Part shown: positions 1 through 12,075 of the stretch, piece after piece | Numbering within the stretch: position 1 is the first letter of the stretch | Layout of the letters: the number at the start of each line of letters is the position of its first letter | NCBI GenBank assembly: GCA_027382625.1 | Contig: JAJKFJ010020891.1 | Location: forward strand, 1 to 64,000 | Source of the DNA: Tetmemena sp. SeJ-2015 | Taxonomy: Eukaryota > Ciliophora > Spirotrichea > Sporadotrichida > Oxytrichidae | Direction: 5' to 3' | Length of the DNA stretch: 64,000 nucleotides | Program-made: the position numbers and the translations under genes | Notes under the pieces: generated by a model | Seen by the model: only the letters and a program-made list of their open reading frames with translations | Told to the model about the DNA's origin: nothing | Database searches by the model: none

Positions 1-386
1 GAACTTATCTACAAGACTCTGAAGAGCATTCGCAGTGACGAGAGTCTCTTGCACAAGAAGATCGTTCTACTTATGGACAATGCAGTCATTCATCGCTTCT
101 CAGAGGTACTTGAAACAGCCAAGCGATTCAAAGTTGTAGTGCTCTTCAACGCAGAGTACTCACCATGGCTCAATCCTATCGAACAGCTCTTCTCATTTGT
201 GAAGCTGCAGCTGCGCTCACGCAAGATAGCTAGAAAGTAAGATTGACTGCGTCCTAACTCTACAGAGAGAATCTAGTCTCAGCTGTGGCCGAGGTGCTCT
301 AGAGAATGACTGCAAGCGATGTCAGCAAGCTGTGGGTGCTCAGTATCAAGAAATGGCTCTAGACAATCAGGTTCGGCTTCGTTTGA
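1..386 (+). pseudogene. C-terminal part of a TBE-like DD34E transposase, frameshifted
   Basis: The frame is open from base 1, so the 5' part lies outside the window. It shows the second catalytic Asp in LLMDNAVIH and the Glu in YSPWLNPIEQLF, with 34 residues between them: the DD34E spacing of the IS630/Tc1-mariner superfamily, to which the TBE transposases of hypotrich germlines belong. The frame breaks near base 235; one extra base would let it continue through LYRENLVSAVAEVL to a TGA at 384-386, a plausible transposase tail. Base composition is clearly more GC-rich than the DNA that follows. TBE identity is by motif and context; a Tec or other IS630 relative is possible. Confidence 0.8.
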
Positions 387-1428
387 ACAGTGGCCAGCAA
401 GAAAATCAGAGCGGCAGAAGTTTGAAATTAAGTGTCACTAATTTGCATTTGTCATCGTCCGCATTCTAGTAGCAACCTATTCATATATTTATCGCACGGT
501 CGTATATTTTAGCTGCATCAGTATAATTCTACCAGCCGAGTCGTAATTTTATCCGCCAAGGTCAAATCAGGAGTAGAGCAAGCAGATTCTGTCGATCTGA
601 GTCCAATTATTCTGGCACGGGTCTATATTTATCCTGCATATAGGAGAAGACTTTAAGTGTCTGAGCTTGAATTAATTTCTCCAATTTTGACTTCACCCCT
701 GATTCTTACAATAATAGGTGATTTTGAAAGCCCTGAATAATTTGACATCCAAATTTCAGTTTATCATTACTAAAATTAATGCTACCTTGAATCGAAATTC
801 GTCGATATATAGTTGATGATCTAAACTTAGGAGTTAAGAAGTAAATCAAATTACTCAAATGATAATAATAACATATTGAAATTAATTAATTCAATAAATT
901 TCAATTTGGCAACTTATAATACTCTACTTATATAATTTAAAGTTTAAATGGAATCAGTGAGGGAGCAAATATCATAAATTTAAACTCTTTTTATCTTTAT
1001 TTTAATGATGATAATTATATAATTAGTCATATCATTAAAGGAATGAATTAATTTTATTTAAAAATTATAATTCATAATCAAACCTAACATATTTTTATTT
1101 TACAAAATAATGATATCATAAAGTTATCCTCTATTAGTAAGATCTATAAATAAAGGATGAGTTTGAAAATTAAAATCTCAACTAAAAGAATTAAATACTA
1201 AAGAGTTCCATAAAATAATTAAAATAAAAGATAATGATCTCCGTTTGAATATTTGCAATGACTTTTAATCAACTTGAAAAGATCTTCATTTCCAAAGATG
1301 TAAAATTATTTCTTAAAGATTTATTTTTATTAAATTTTAATTTTTGGCTTAAAGTTTTTTTAGAATATTTGATTTTTTAAATTTAACATTAATTTTTAAA
1401 TCTTTTAGTAGTATATTTTGTTAAAAAC
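387..1428. other. non-coding stretch with a degenerate ~20-bp repeat
   Basis: Bases 483-645 hold about six imperfect units of 19-22 bp of the form TATATTTATCGCACGGTCG, separated once by a GC-richer spacer. They may be the subterminal part of the transposon at the left edge. The remainder to 1428 is AT-rich with no recognised gene. The last 70 bases contain GAATATTTGA at 1363, the upstream element seen before many array genes. Confidence 0.4.
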
Positions 1429-2825
1429 ATGCTAAGTAAAACTATAAGATCAGTAATTTATTAATTCCTATCCACTAACTGGAATTTCCTGCGTTCAAGA
1501 AACCTTTCCTCTCAGGAAAGAAACCTTGTTGCTACACGTTTAAGCTCAGATAATTTTACCCATCAAGCTTTGAAAGTAAATTTGAAAAAACCTCTGTAGG
1601 ATCTCTCGACAATAAAGGTTCTACTAGAATAAGTTTAAAACTTCGAATTGATAGTAACTCAGAATGAAGAGAATAATATATTCTTACTTAATCTAATAAG
1701 TTCAATGTAAATCTAGCAACATATAAATTTTAAACTAAGCCTATCTCTATTAGAAACCTGAAAAATATAAGTTTTGCATGACTCTCTATTTAAAATGATA
1801 TCGGTATCTGCAAGAACCAAAAAATCAAATATAACTTACCAGATACTTAAAATTTAGATATAGTAAAACTATATGAAGTTAAGTTTTCATAAACACTTAA
1901 ATTTATTTTTAAGCTATTCAAAGAAGTCTAATTTCATAAAATTATTTATGGTAAATAGGTTTCTAAAGAAGCGTACTACATTCTGAATTAAAATTCAAAC
2001 ATTCCTCAAAATTTATAAGCATCCATATCAAACATGGGTGCTAGAAGGTTACTCTTGCCAATCAAATTTTTAGAATAATCTGAAAAGATGCTATAATAAA
2101 CAAAGAAGGACTAAAATACTACTATTTTAAGATTAAACTACAGTGAAATTTATGACCCTAAAATTTTAGAACACTTTACAAATGCTGTTTAAATTAATAT
2201 TGTGGATTGTTATGTGAGTTGCTACTGCTTTGAGATCATGAAATATTGGACCAACACTAAAGATTTATTATTTACCTACGGGTTAAAGAATAGGCCTTAA
2301 TTCTAAGAGAAAATTATAAAATATGGATTGAAGAATACTTTTCAGCTTTCATACTTGAAACATTTTAAAGAATTAAGAAATTTAACCCTTACTTTAAATT
2401 CCCCATAAGACATTGAAACTGTGTTTTAAAATATCAACTCTGAATTGCTTGTATTTTTTGAAGCAATAATTACAACTCCATAGACTTTGTAACCTTACTG
2501 CTAAATTAAATATAAACCTATTCAGTTTATGAAGATTGTAAATCCACATTTAATTTTGTTCGAAAAAGATGAAAAAATTTACAATATTGACAATATTTGT
2601 GGATATTTAGAGGAAAAATACAAGATTTCTACTGGAGATAAGAATCTAAAACTAGAATCTCAACAATCTATTAAAGGTTATCCTAAATGCAAAGAGATTA
2701 TAAATATTTAATCATCAGCCTACAATTACTAAGCTTTGGTTTATCTCGATGATAAAATTGCAAATATTAAATTATTCATAGAAGATTTTGGGGAATTTTC
2801 AAAGACTTTTTAAATAATTTAATGA
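1429..2825 (+). pseudogene. array paralog A
   Basis: First recognisable copy of the array family. Start ATG begins MLSKTIRSVIYQ with the NWNFLRSRNLS motif. The frame meets an in-frame TGA at 1759-1761 (codon 111), where paralog B has Arg. After about base 1880 the frame shifts; homology then runs to the end through SCYCFEIMKYW, FKELRNLTLTLNSP, IVNPHLILF and a TGA at 2823-2825. Copy C has TGA at the same codon 111. Function unknown; treated as a pseudogene. Confidence 0.75.
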
Positions 2826-3368
2826 TAAAATAATTTATTAAAAATAAAAATAACTTAGTATTTTATTCAGATATCGTAAAAATAAATATAAAAAATTTGA
2901 TTTATCATAAATAAGAAGAAAAATACTTCAAATTAATTTAAAAATATATTCTCTCCTTTTATTTAAAAAGATGTATTATGATAATGATAACATTAGAATA
3001 TTAGAGAGGCAATTAAAATTTGGTCAAGTATAATGAGTGAATTTTCATTTTTAACTATGGAAAAATAAATAACTATATTCTAAAATAAGCTAATATTTTT
3101 ATAATAAATAAATATTATGCACCTTAAATCATATTTCAGAATTCACAAAATAATTGAAATAAATATAATAACCTTTCTTGCTTTTATAACTTAGAAGAGC
3201 TTTTACTTACTTAGAAAGAATTTCAATTATAAATTTTTGAATTATTTTAAGATTATATTTAAAAATATTATAAATTTAAAGATTATCTTAATAAAATTTC
3301 ATTTGAATATTTGTTTTTAAATTTTAAGTAAATTTTTTATAATTGTTTTAAAATATAATTTGTTAAAA
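2826..3368. other. intergenic, upstream of B
   Basis: AT-rich DNA without a gene. It contains the TTTGAATATTTG element at 3302-3315, 67 bp before the ATG of copy B. Confidence 0.4.
3302..3315 (+). promoter_or_regulatory. conserved upstream element of copy B
   Basis: TTTGAATATTTG, 67 bp before the ATG. The same near-palindrome recurs at similar distance before A, C, L, M, O, P, Q, R, S, T, U and W. Spacing and conservation in otherwise diverged AT-rich flanks suggest a promoter element; that role is inferred. Confidence 0.5.
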
Positions 3369-4766
3369 ATGTTAAGTAAAAATATTCGGTCTGTAATTTA
3401 CTCATTCTTATCAACAAACTGGAACTTCCTTCATTCAAGAAATCTTTGCTCTCGGGAAAGAAATCTTCTTCGTGATCTTTTAAACTCAGATAATTTTATA
3501 AACCAAGCGTTGAGAATAAATTTGAGAAAGCCTTTGAAAAGTCTCTCGATCATAAAGATTCTGCTAGAGTAAATTTAATTCTTCGAATTGATAATTACCC
3601 AGAAAGAAGAGAATTATATATCTTTACTAAATCTAATTAGCTCTATGTAAAGCAAGCAAGATAAGCATTTCAAACTCAGCCTATCTCTTCATAATGTCAG
3701 AAAAATTTAAGTATTCCATGACTGTCTATTTAAAACCATCGCAATATCAAATAAATTAAAAAAATGCAATATTTCATGTCAAATGTTCAAATTTAAAATC
3801 CACAAAGTTTCATTTCGGATAGAATTTTCGAAAGCACTTCAACTTGCTCTTCAGCTATTTAAGGAAGTTGATTTTTAAAAAATTAGTGTTGGCGAATAGG
3901 TTTCTTAAGCGGCGTTCCGTAAATTGAATTAAATTTATATTATTCCTCAAAATTTATAGGCATCAATATAAAATTAATAAGTTAGAAAGTTACTTTTGCC
4001 AACTAAATTTTTGGAATTAAATCAAGAACTGTTGTAATAAGTATGCTTAGATTTTAATACTTGAAAATTCAGATTACACTATAGCGAAATTTATGATCCT
4101 AAAATTTTTAAATACTTTGCTAATGCAGAGAAAATTAATATTACAGATAGCTATTTGAGCTGCTTCTGCTTTGAGATCATGAAATCATGGAGAAAAACTA
4201 AAGATTTAAAATTTACCTATGGTCTAAAGAGCAGACCTTTACTCTAAGAGAATATTTTAAAATATGGTTTAAAGAATATATTTCAGCTCTCTTATTTGAG
4301 ACATTTTAAAGAAATAAGAACCTTAACTCTTACTTTGAATAGCCCATCAGATATTGAAAAAGTGTTTTATAATATCAGATCTCAACAGCTTGTATTCTTT
4401 GAAGCAATAATTACAACTCCATAGACTTTGTAAACATATTGCTAACTTAAGTATAAGCCAATCCAATTTATGAAGATTATAAATCCGTATTTAATTTTGT
4501 TTGATAAGGGTGAACAAATTTACAATATTGGCAACATTTCTGAATACTTAGAGGAAAAATATAAGATAGCAACTGGAGATTTGAATTTAAAGTTAGAATA
4601 TCAACTTTCTATTAAAGGTGATCCTAAATGCTCAGAGATCGTTAGAATTTAATTATAAGCCTACGATTACGAAGCATTTACCTACCTAGATTGTAAGATT
4701 GCAAATATTAAATTAGTAATAGAAGATTTCGGTGAGTTCTAAAAGAATATCTAAGTAACGTTATGA
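3369..4766 (+). pseudogene. array paralog B, one in-frame TGA
   Basis: Open in one frame from ATG to TGA (466 codons) except for TGA at 4062-4064, codon 232, where a paralog has Arg (CGA). N-terminus NIRSVIYSFLSTNWNFLHSR; centre ISVGEQVSQ; then LSCFCFEIMKSW, leucine-rich LTLTLNSPSDIEKVF, INPYLILF and C-terminal QAYDYEA. The TGA sits in the linker between the N- and C-terminal halves, three codons from a TGA in copy D. With a single transition as its only defect, it is either a recent pseudogene or a read-through gene. Confidence 0.75.
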
Positions 4767-5292
4767 GTAAAAAATTCATTTAAATATATGTGTCGTATTT
4801 AATTTATTCATAGTAAAAATAAATTAAAAATTAGATTTATCAAAATTATTACTAAAAGCATTCAAATTAATATAATTAAAGATAATTCTTCATTTCTTAT
4901 TATAGTTCATATGGTGATAAGTTTAAAAAGATTCTTAAAAGTTTAGAGATATTCATTTTATACAGACTTAGAATTGAACAAACAGAGTTGTTAGATCGAA
5001 AGTAAATTTCTATAATAAAAATATTATGGAATTTATAAATCTCCCTAAAAGAATTTTGTATAAAAAAAATAAAGTTATAATGTCTTAGTTTCTATTATTT
5101 TAAATATTTTTTAAAAAATAATAATTTTATTTATCTTGAAAAATAGTTTCTCTAAGAATGATTTTAAATTTATTAGATCATTTTGTAATTTTTGGGTTTC
5201 AAGATTTATCATAATAAATTTTTTTATGAATATTTAACCTCAATTGGTGAAGAATTTATTTTGTAAATTTGCTAATTATATAATTATTAAAA
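4767..5292. other. intergenic, upstream of C
   Basis: AT-rich, no gene seen. GAATATTTAA at about 5227, 66 bp before the ATG of copy C, is the only recognisable element. Confidence 0.35.
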
Positions 5293-6690
5293 ATGCTTAA
5301 TAAAAACTTACGATCTGTAGTATATTCATACCTTTCAACTAACTGGAACTTCCTTCATTCAAGAAATGTTACCACCTTGGAAAGAGACCTTCTTTGTGAT
5401 CTTTTAAACTCAGAAGAATTTATTCATTGAGCTTTGAAAGTAAATTTATAAAAACCTCTGAAAAGTCTCTCCACCTTAAAGTCTCTACTAGAATAAGTTT
5501 AATACTTCGAATTGATAGTAAAACAGAGTAATGAGAATAATATTTTCTTGATGAATCTTATTAGCTAGATGCAAATCAAAGAAGGTAAACACTTCAAACT
5601 TAGTCTATCTCTTTAAGAAATATGACAAATGGAATGTTTACATGACTGTCTATTTTAAGTGATCTCTGTCTCTTCCAAAATCTAAAAATAAAATATATCT
5701 TTTTAAAGACTCGAAATTTAGATAACGAATAGACCTTATGGAGTTTAGTTTTCAAAGACCTTTAAACAAATATTAAAGCTGTTTCATGAAATTTTCTTTT
5801 CAATAATAACTGTTGGGGAATAAGTTTCTAAAGCAGCATTCAATAAGTTGAATTAAAATTTAAACATTCCTCAAAACTTGCATGTAGCTATATCAAATTA
5901 GTAAGCGTGAAAGCTACTCTTACCCAGTAAATACTTCAAATACACTGAAAATTTTTAACAAAAACCAGGAAAAAATTTATAAACTGCTATTTTTAGAATT
6001 TACTATAGCGAAATTTATGATCCTAAATTTTTTAAATACTTTGCAAATGCAGAGGAAATTATTATTACAGATAGCTACTTGAGCTGCTTCTGCTTTGAGA
6101 TCATGAAATCATGGAGCAAAACTAAAGATTTAAAATTTACCTATGGACTAAAGAATAGGCCTTTACTCTAAGCAAACATTTTAAAATACGGATTGAAGAA
6201 TACTTTTCAGCTTTAATGTTTGCAAAATTTTAAAGAATTAAGAAATTTATCCCTGACTTTGAATAGTCCATAAGATATTGAAAAAGTGTTTTTTAATATC
6301 AGATCTGAACAGCTTGTATTCTTTGAAGCAATAATTACAACTCCATAGACTTTGTAAACTTATTGCTAACTTAAATATAAGCCTATCCAATTTATTAAGA
6401 TTATAAATCCGCATTTAATTTTGTTTGATAAAGGTGAGCAATTTTACAATATTGACAACATATGCGGAAACCTAGATTTAAAAATAAGGACAATAACGGG
6501 AGATAAGAATCTAAAATTAAAATCTCAGTAATCTATTATAGGTGATCCCAAATGCAAAGAGATTATAAAAATTTAATTATCAGCCTACGATTACGAGGCA
6601 TTAGCCTACCTAGATGATAAGGTTGCAAATATGGAATTAATGATCGAAGATTTCGGAGATTTCAAAAAGAATATCTAAGTAACGTTATGA
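5293..6690 (+). pseudogene. array paralog C, two in-frame TGAs
   Basis: Frame conserved over 466 codons without net shift. Starts MLNKNLRSVVYSYLSTNWNF and ends FGDFKKNIQVTL. TGA interrupts it at 5428-5430 (a Gln position in neighbours) and at 5623-5625 (codon 111, Arg in B, also TGA in A). The CFCFEIMKSW and LTLNSPQDIEKVF motifs are intact. Closest to B and D. Confidence 0.75.
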
Positions 6691-7220
6691 CTAAATAAAT
6701 TTATTTAAATAAATGTCTTCTATAATTTAAACATCCTAAATAATTTAAATTCAGATTTACCAATAATTTTTACTCAAAAAAATTCAAATTAATTAAGAAG
6801 TAATAATTCTGCATTCCCTTTATAAATTTTTATAATATAAAGTTAAATTGTTTTATTTATAATTTTACAAATTTTCATTTCATATGATATCATTAAAAAA
6901 ACAAAAGATATAAATCACCCTTTTTAAAGCATAATCTATTCTAAAAATTAATTTTTTTGTAATAAAATAATTCTTTAATGGTTCAGCTAGTTATTTTAAT
7001 AAATAAATATATTTGACCTAATTTATATCGAGGATTTAAAATATAAAAAGAAAAATCTCTCTAGATATTTTAAAAGTTCAAAGTACGTTTATATTTAAAA
7101 GAATTTAATTAATAAGATTTTAAAATTTATCATCATAAAATTTCATATAAATATTTGATATTAAATTCTTAAGTATTTTAATTTTTAAATCTTTTGAAAT
7201 AATATATTATCTTGATAAAC
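6691..7220. other. intergenic, upstream of D
   Basis: AT-rich; no gene. A variant of the upstream element (AAATATTTGATA) lies about 72 bp before the ATG of D. Confidence 0.35.
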
Positions 7221-8627
7221 ATGTTAAGTAAAAATTTGCGGTCTGTGATTTATTCATACTTATCAACAAACTGGAACTACCTTAATTCAAGAAACCTTTC
7301 CTCTTTTGAAAGAAACCTTCTTACTGAGCGTTTTAGCTCAGATGATTTTCTGCAGCAAGCTTTGAGATTGAATTTAAAAAGTCCTCTGTGAGGTCTCTCT
7401 ACAATTAAGGTCCTACTTGAATAAATATAATACTTCGAATTGATTGTCACTCAGAATGATGAATTTAATCTTATATTTTTAAACTTGATTAGCTCTATAC
7501 AAATCATGGAAGATAAGCATTTCTAACTTAGTCTATCTCTTCACAGTGTCAGAAAACTTGAAGCATTCCAAGACTCTTTATTTAAAATGATCTTGCTCTC
7601 AACTAGGTTTAATAATTGCAACATTTCTTGCCAAATACTCAATATTAAAATAAACAAAATCCCTTATCAAATTTAGTTTACAAAAGCCCTAAAACTTTCA
7701 CTTAAGTTATTTAAGGAAGTTAACTTTGAAAAAATTAGTGTTGGTGAATAGGTTTCCTAAGAGGCCTATGATATTCTCAATTCAAATTCAAACATTCCTC
7801 AAGTTTTACAAGTTTCTTTATAAAATTAGTTAGTATGAAATTTACTCTTGCCAACTAAATTTTTGGAATTAAATCAAGAAGTGTTATAATCAGTATGCTA
7901 AGAGTTTAATACTCGAAAATTCTGATTACACTATAGCGAAATTTATGATCCTAAATTTTTTAAATACTTTGCAAATGCAGAGGAAATTAATATTACAGAT
8001 AGCTACTTGAGCTGCTTCTGCTTTGAGATCATGAAATCATGGAGTAAAACTAAAGATTTAAAATTTACCTACGGGTTAAAGAACAGGCCTTTACTCTAAG
8101 CAAACATTCTCAAATACGGATTGAAGAATACATTTCAGCTGTCATGTTTGGAAAATTTTAATAATTTAAGAAACTTAACTCTGACTTTGAATAGTCCTTC
8201 AGACATTGAAATAGTGTTTTTAAATGTAAAATTTGAATTGCTTTTATCTTTTGAGGCAATATTTATAACTCCCCAGACTTTGTAATCTTACTGCATGGTG
8301 AAGTACAAGCCCATCCAAAACTTAAAGTTAGTGAGTCCTTTTTTAATTTTATTTGAAAGAGATGAACAAATTGGCAGCTTCGACACTTTGAGCAACGTTT
8401 TTGGATACTTAGAGGATAAATTTAAGTCCTTAACTGGCGATAGTAATTTAAAGTTAGAGCATAAAAAATAAATATTAGGTGATGCCTAAAGTAATGAGAT
8501 AATTAACATTTAAGTATCTGCTTACGATTACGAAATTTTAGCCTATGTTGAAGGTTAAGTAGCAAATATTTAATTTGTAATTAAAGATTTTGGAGAATTC
8601 GAAAAGAACATCAAAATAATGTCATGA
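7221..8627 (+). pseudogene. array paralog D, three in-frame TGAs
   Basis: Same frame from ATG to final TGA at 8625-8627, with TGAs at 7389-7391, 7836-7838 and 7923-7925 (codons 57, 206 and 235). Starts MLSKNLRSVIYSYLSTNWNY. All family motifs are present: SVGEQVSQEAY, SCFCFEIMKSW, LTLTLNSPSDIEIVF and a C-terminal SAYDYEI. Because length and frame are preserved, decay by substitution is recent. Confidence 0.75.
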
Positions 8628-8853
8628 AGATAAGAAAATTCAAGTATAACTCCAGCTTATTTAATTTTAATTTAATGAAACTTAATTCTAAAAACTGATT
8701 TAATCATTTAAAAACATTAATTTATCTTCAAAAACTAAATTAAATAAATCTATTCCAAATTTTAAATCTAAATAATGTAGTCTAAAATATCAATGCAATA
8801 ATAATAAATTTATATTGTCCAAAGTTATTTACTTAAATAAATTTACTTTAAAT

Positions 8854-10497
8854 ATGTTGCGAATAAATTTAAGGACTTGTATCTATACTTTCCTATCTAT
8901 AAATTGGAACTTTCTAAATTCAAGAAATTTATCATCCTATGAAAGAGACCATCTGCTGATTCAGTTTTCTTCAGAAGACTTCATAGAATAACCTTTGGTA
9001 GTAAATTTAAGATAAAATTTAAAAAGCTTTTAGAGTGTAAGAGTCTTAGCAGAATAATTTTAGAATTTCTAATTAAAAATTACTCAGAATAATTCAAAAT
9101 GTGCTTACTACCTTAACTTAATCAGTTAGATGCAAATTATGGAGACAAAGCAATTTCATCTGAGTTTAACGCTTTCAAACATTAGAAAAATAGAAATGGT
9201 GCATGAATCTATCTTCACTTTGATAAATTTAACTAAAAAGGCTTAAAAATAGAATATAAATTTTAGAACACTTAGTGTTTACAAATGGACAAGACCCTAT
9301 AATATTGAGTTTAGAGTTTGAAAAAAGTTTTGCCTCTATTTGAGAAAATCAGTTTTGCAAAATTAATTATTGGAAAACTTGTTTTAAAAAAAGCATACTA
9401 AACACTCAATTTCAACACTCTCCTACCTCAAAATTTAAATATATTGCCTCTCGAAATTAATAAATTTTAGATTTTTCTTTTCCAAAAAATGCAAAGAATT
9501 TGTCTCAGTAAATTAAATAAAAGTTTCAATAAAGGACGCAATTATTTTCTTCACAATAGTGCGAAATTTATGATCCTGAAATTTTTAAATGTTTTTAAAA
9601 CTTAATTCAACTCCAAATTACAAACTGCTTTATTAGTAGTTTATGTTTTGAAGCCTTAATAAAATAGCGTAATAATTTGCTTGATTTATCATTTACTTAT
9701 GGGCTATAGAATAATAATTTATCTGCAGAAAAGATACAAAAATATAGCTTGAAAAATAAATTTCCACTAGAGCATCTGAAACATTTCTCTTTGGATATAA
9801 GGAGTCTTCGCAACCCCCTGGTACTTTGGCACCTTAAGTGAGATTTGGTAACCCCAGAAATAATAAAAATCCGAAATAACTTGGTTAATGCCTACAAAAT
9901 CTAATATTTACCAAACGAGGGATGTATAAATATATATGATAGTTTTTTTTTCCATTAAAATAATGTCTTTTTTTATAAGTTCTAACAGATGGGGGTTGCC
10001 ATAGTTCTTGGGGTAGTTTAGATTGCATCTACCCCTTCTCTTAATTGCAAAGCTTAACTCTCTCACTAAGCAATCCATTAGAGATAGAAACTATATTTAC
10101 TAACTTATAATCTGAGTCCTTCTCTTAATTAAAAGCAATCATAACCACACCCTAGACTCTATAATCATATTGCGCTATAAAGTTTAAGCCCATTCAAATG
10201 ATTTAAATCGTGAATCCTATAATGAGTTTGCTTGATAGAAATGAACAAGTTTAGCATAGCTAACATATAATTGAATATCTATAGGATTAACTTTAGATGA
10301 CTACAGATGATAATAGATTAAAATTGGAAATTAAAACTTAGAACAAACTCGATTTTAAAGATACTGAACTTATCCAAGTTTAACTCTCTGCTTTTGATTA
10401 TTAAAATGGCATCTATTTCAATGATCAAGATGTGCAAATTTAAATACTCATACAAGATTTCTATGATATAAAAAAGAAAATTAAAATAATAAAGTGA
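8854..10497 (+). pseudogene. array paralog E, with a 244-bp insertion
   Basis: Starts MLRINLRTCIYTFLSINWNF. The frame shifts near 9318 (one base short relative to paralogs) and at least once more before the YDPEIFKCF motif near 9560. The central motif is divergent (SSLCFEALIKQR). A 244-bp segment at 9792-10035 interrupts the codons for HFSQLQSLTLSLSNP; taking it out with one 7-bp repeat restores that reading. Ends with TGA at 10495-10497. Confidence 0.7.
9785..10042. other. IES-like insertion in E with TTCTCTT repeats
   Basis: TTCTCTT occurs at 9785-9791 and 10036-10042. Removing one copy and the 244 bp between them turns the local frame into HFSQLQSLTLSL, which matches paralogs. The insert is GC-richer than its host and contains CAACCCCC near its left end and GGGGGTTG near its right, but no clear terminal inverted repeat. 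IES with a 7-bp pointer, or a small transposon with a 7-bp target duplication. Confidence 0.65.
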
Positions 10498-11238
10498 GCA
10501 TTATCCAAAGTTTAATTACTTAATAAAAAGAAGTATTATCATACATTTTTAACAGCAAATATTTTGATTTATATTGTTTATAAATTGTTAAATAAGTTCT
10601 ATAGCGTACTAATCAAGATTTTTATAAGAGAATCTCTAAATTAAACTTTATTTCTTGCTTGAAGAACAAATCTAATGCTTTTAATTCTTATACATAGAAA
10701 GATTGTCAACTATAAAATTTATTCGATTTAAACAGCTACATCATAATTTATATTAATTTATCAAATGAAGATTTTTAATTTAATAATAAATCTAACAGAT
10801 TGATAATTTACATTAAATATTACCAACACGGAATTTAAATATTAAACGTTTTTTTCATGATTTATTCTAGAAATGGCTTTTAATATAAATGCATATATAA
10901 CTGCCTTCTCAGTTCCATGAAGAGAGTCTCTATTAATCACTAATCTTCCATCGAAAATCAAAGTCTTGAATCTTTTGAAGTCACTAAAGTTGACTTAGTC
11001 TTTTAAATGTTCTCTATTTCCAATCAGGACTTGCAATTACTGGACAGACTAATACCTACACTTTCCAACAGAAAACTCACCACCACCAACTTCCAAGTCT
11101 AAACCTGTGAAGAAGGTGGCAGTTTGCTTTTTTAATGCCGGGGTTACAATATTAAAAAATAAATTAAAAAAAATATCTTAGCATTCAATTTTCATAATAA
11201 TCAATATAACACCACTTTAATTATAATAAAATAAATAG
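10498..11238. other. intergenic E-F holding a coding-like island
   Basis: AT-rich flanks surround a GC-richer island at about 10905-11145, described separately. No array gene lies here. Confidence 0.5.
10917..11158 (+). other. coding-like island, possible segment of another gene
   Basis: About 80 codons read with TAA/TAG as Gln give a plausible protein stretch: MKRVSINHQSSIENQ, then VDLVFQMFSISNQDLQLLD, IPTLSNRKLTTTNFQV and CEEGGSLLFQCRGYN. GC content is well above the flanking DNA, and the sequence resembles no array copy. An ATG at 10917 could be a start but the frame is also open upstream. Most likely a macronuclear-destined segment of an unrelated gene, or a gene fragment. Product not recognised. 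Confidence 0.4.
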
Positions 11239-11427
11239 ATGATAAATAAAAATGTAAGGACAATAATTTACTCTTTTCTTAATATGAATTGGAATTTCAT
11301 GCGTTCAAGGATGCTATCTCACCTAGAATAAGATCTTATAATAAATTTGCTTAATTCTAATGAATTTAAGTCAAAACATTTGATACTCAGCTTAAAATGT
11401 TGCCCATAAAATTTGGGAACTGCCAAA

Positions 11428-12075
11428 ACGATAACAGACTAAAATTTTAAGAGGAATTAATAATCCACCAGGACAAAAAATATAATTAATATGCTTAACC
11501 GCAAAATCACACGCTTCAGCCCATGAGACTATTACTAAGTTCTCAGGTTAACCTTATTGTATGTCACTTTATAATGGCACAAAGGTTGAAAAGCTTACTT
11601 TGAGCACTTACTACTTCATAAAAACTCATTAGACTTAGTTGCTGAAAAATGACAAGATACTCCTTGTTAGATTCGGAGACTCCATAGTTTAGGTGTTACC
11701 TTCTGGTTACAGTATCTAAAATCGACCAGTCGCCGATCCCTTACATGATTTATTCACAGTATTACCTGCAAGATAATGAAGTAAGAAAATATTGTATCTA
11801 ATTAACTATGCTCTTACTCGCTACAAGGTAGAAGTTCCTACTGTTCTAGTATGGTTTTGGAACTGAATAGAATATTCAAAAACCTCTATTATAATTTTAA
11901 AGCCACAAAGATGGATTACTTCTTGTAAATATTTAAGTGGAATCTGTCATTAGATGCAAAGTATTGTCTGGAAAATCTCTACGCCTCGCTTTAAGAGGAC
12001 TTTGGAAGGACTTAGGTGGAGGGGAGGAGTTCTAAATTTTAACTTTATAATTTAATAATACGATAACAGACTAAA
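11428..12075. other. IES F1, flanked by a perfect 16-bp direct repeat
   Basis: ACGATAACAGACTAAA is found at 11428-11443 and 12060-12075. Deleting one repeat and the interior restores the reading frame of F. The interior is mostly GC-richer, coding-like DNA on the + strand (separate entry). Sixteen bp is long for a pointer in a simple IES but usual for scrambled loci; a retroelement-type target duplication is the alternative. Confidence 0.8.
11446..12052 (+). other. coding-like island nested in IES F1
   Basis: Reading from the left edge with TAA/TAG as Gln gives ~110 codons (GINNPPGQKIQLICLTAK, KFSGQPYCMSLYNGTKVEK, KNDKILLVRFGDSIVQVL, SIQNRPVADPLHDLFTVL) to a TGA near 11778. From there the next frame is open for about 90 codons to the right edge (NEVRKYCIQLTMLLLATR, KDGLLLVNIQVESVIRCKVL). 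The frame step may be a small second interruption or an indel. Unrelated to the array family. Looks like a macronuclear-destined segment of another gene nested in an IES. Product not recognised. Confidence 0.5.
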
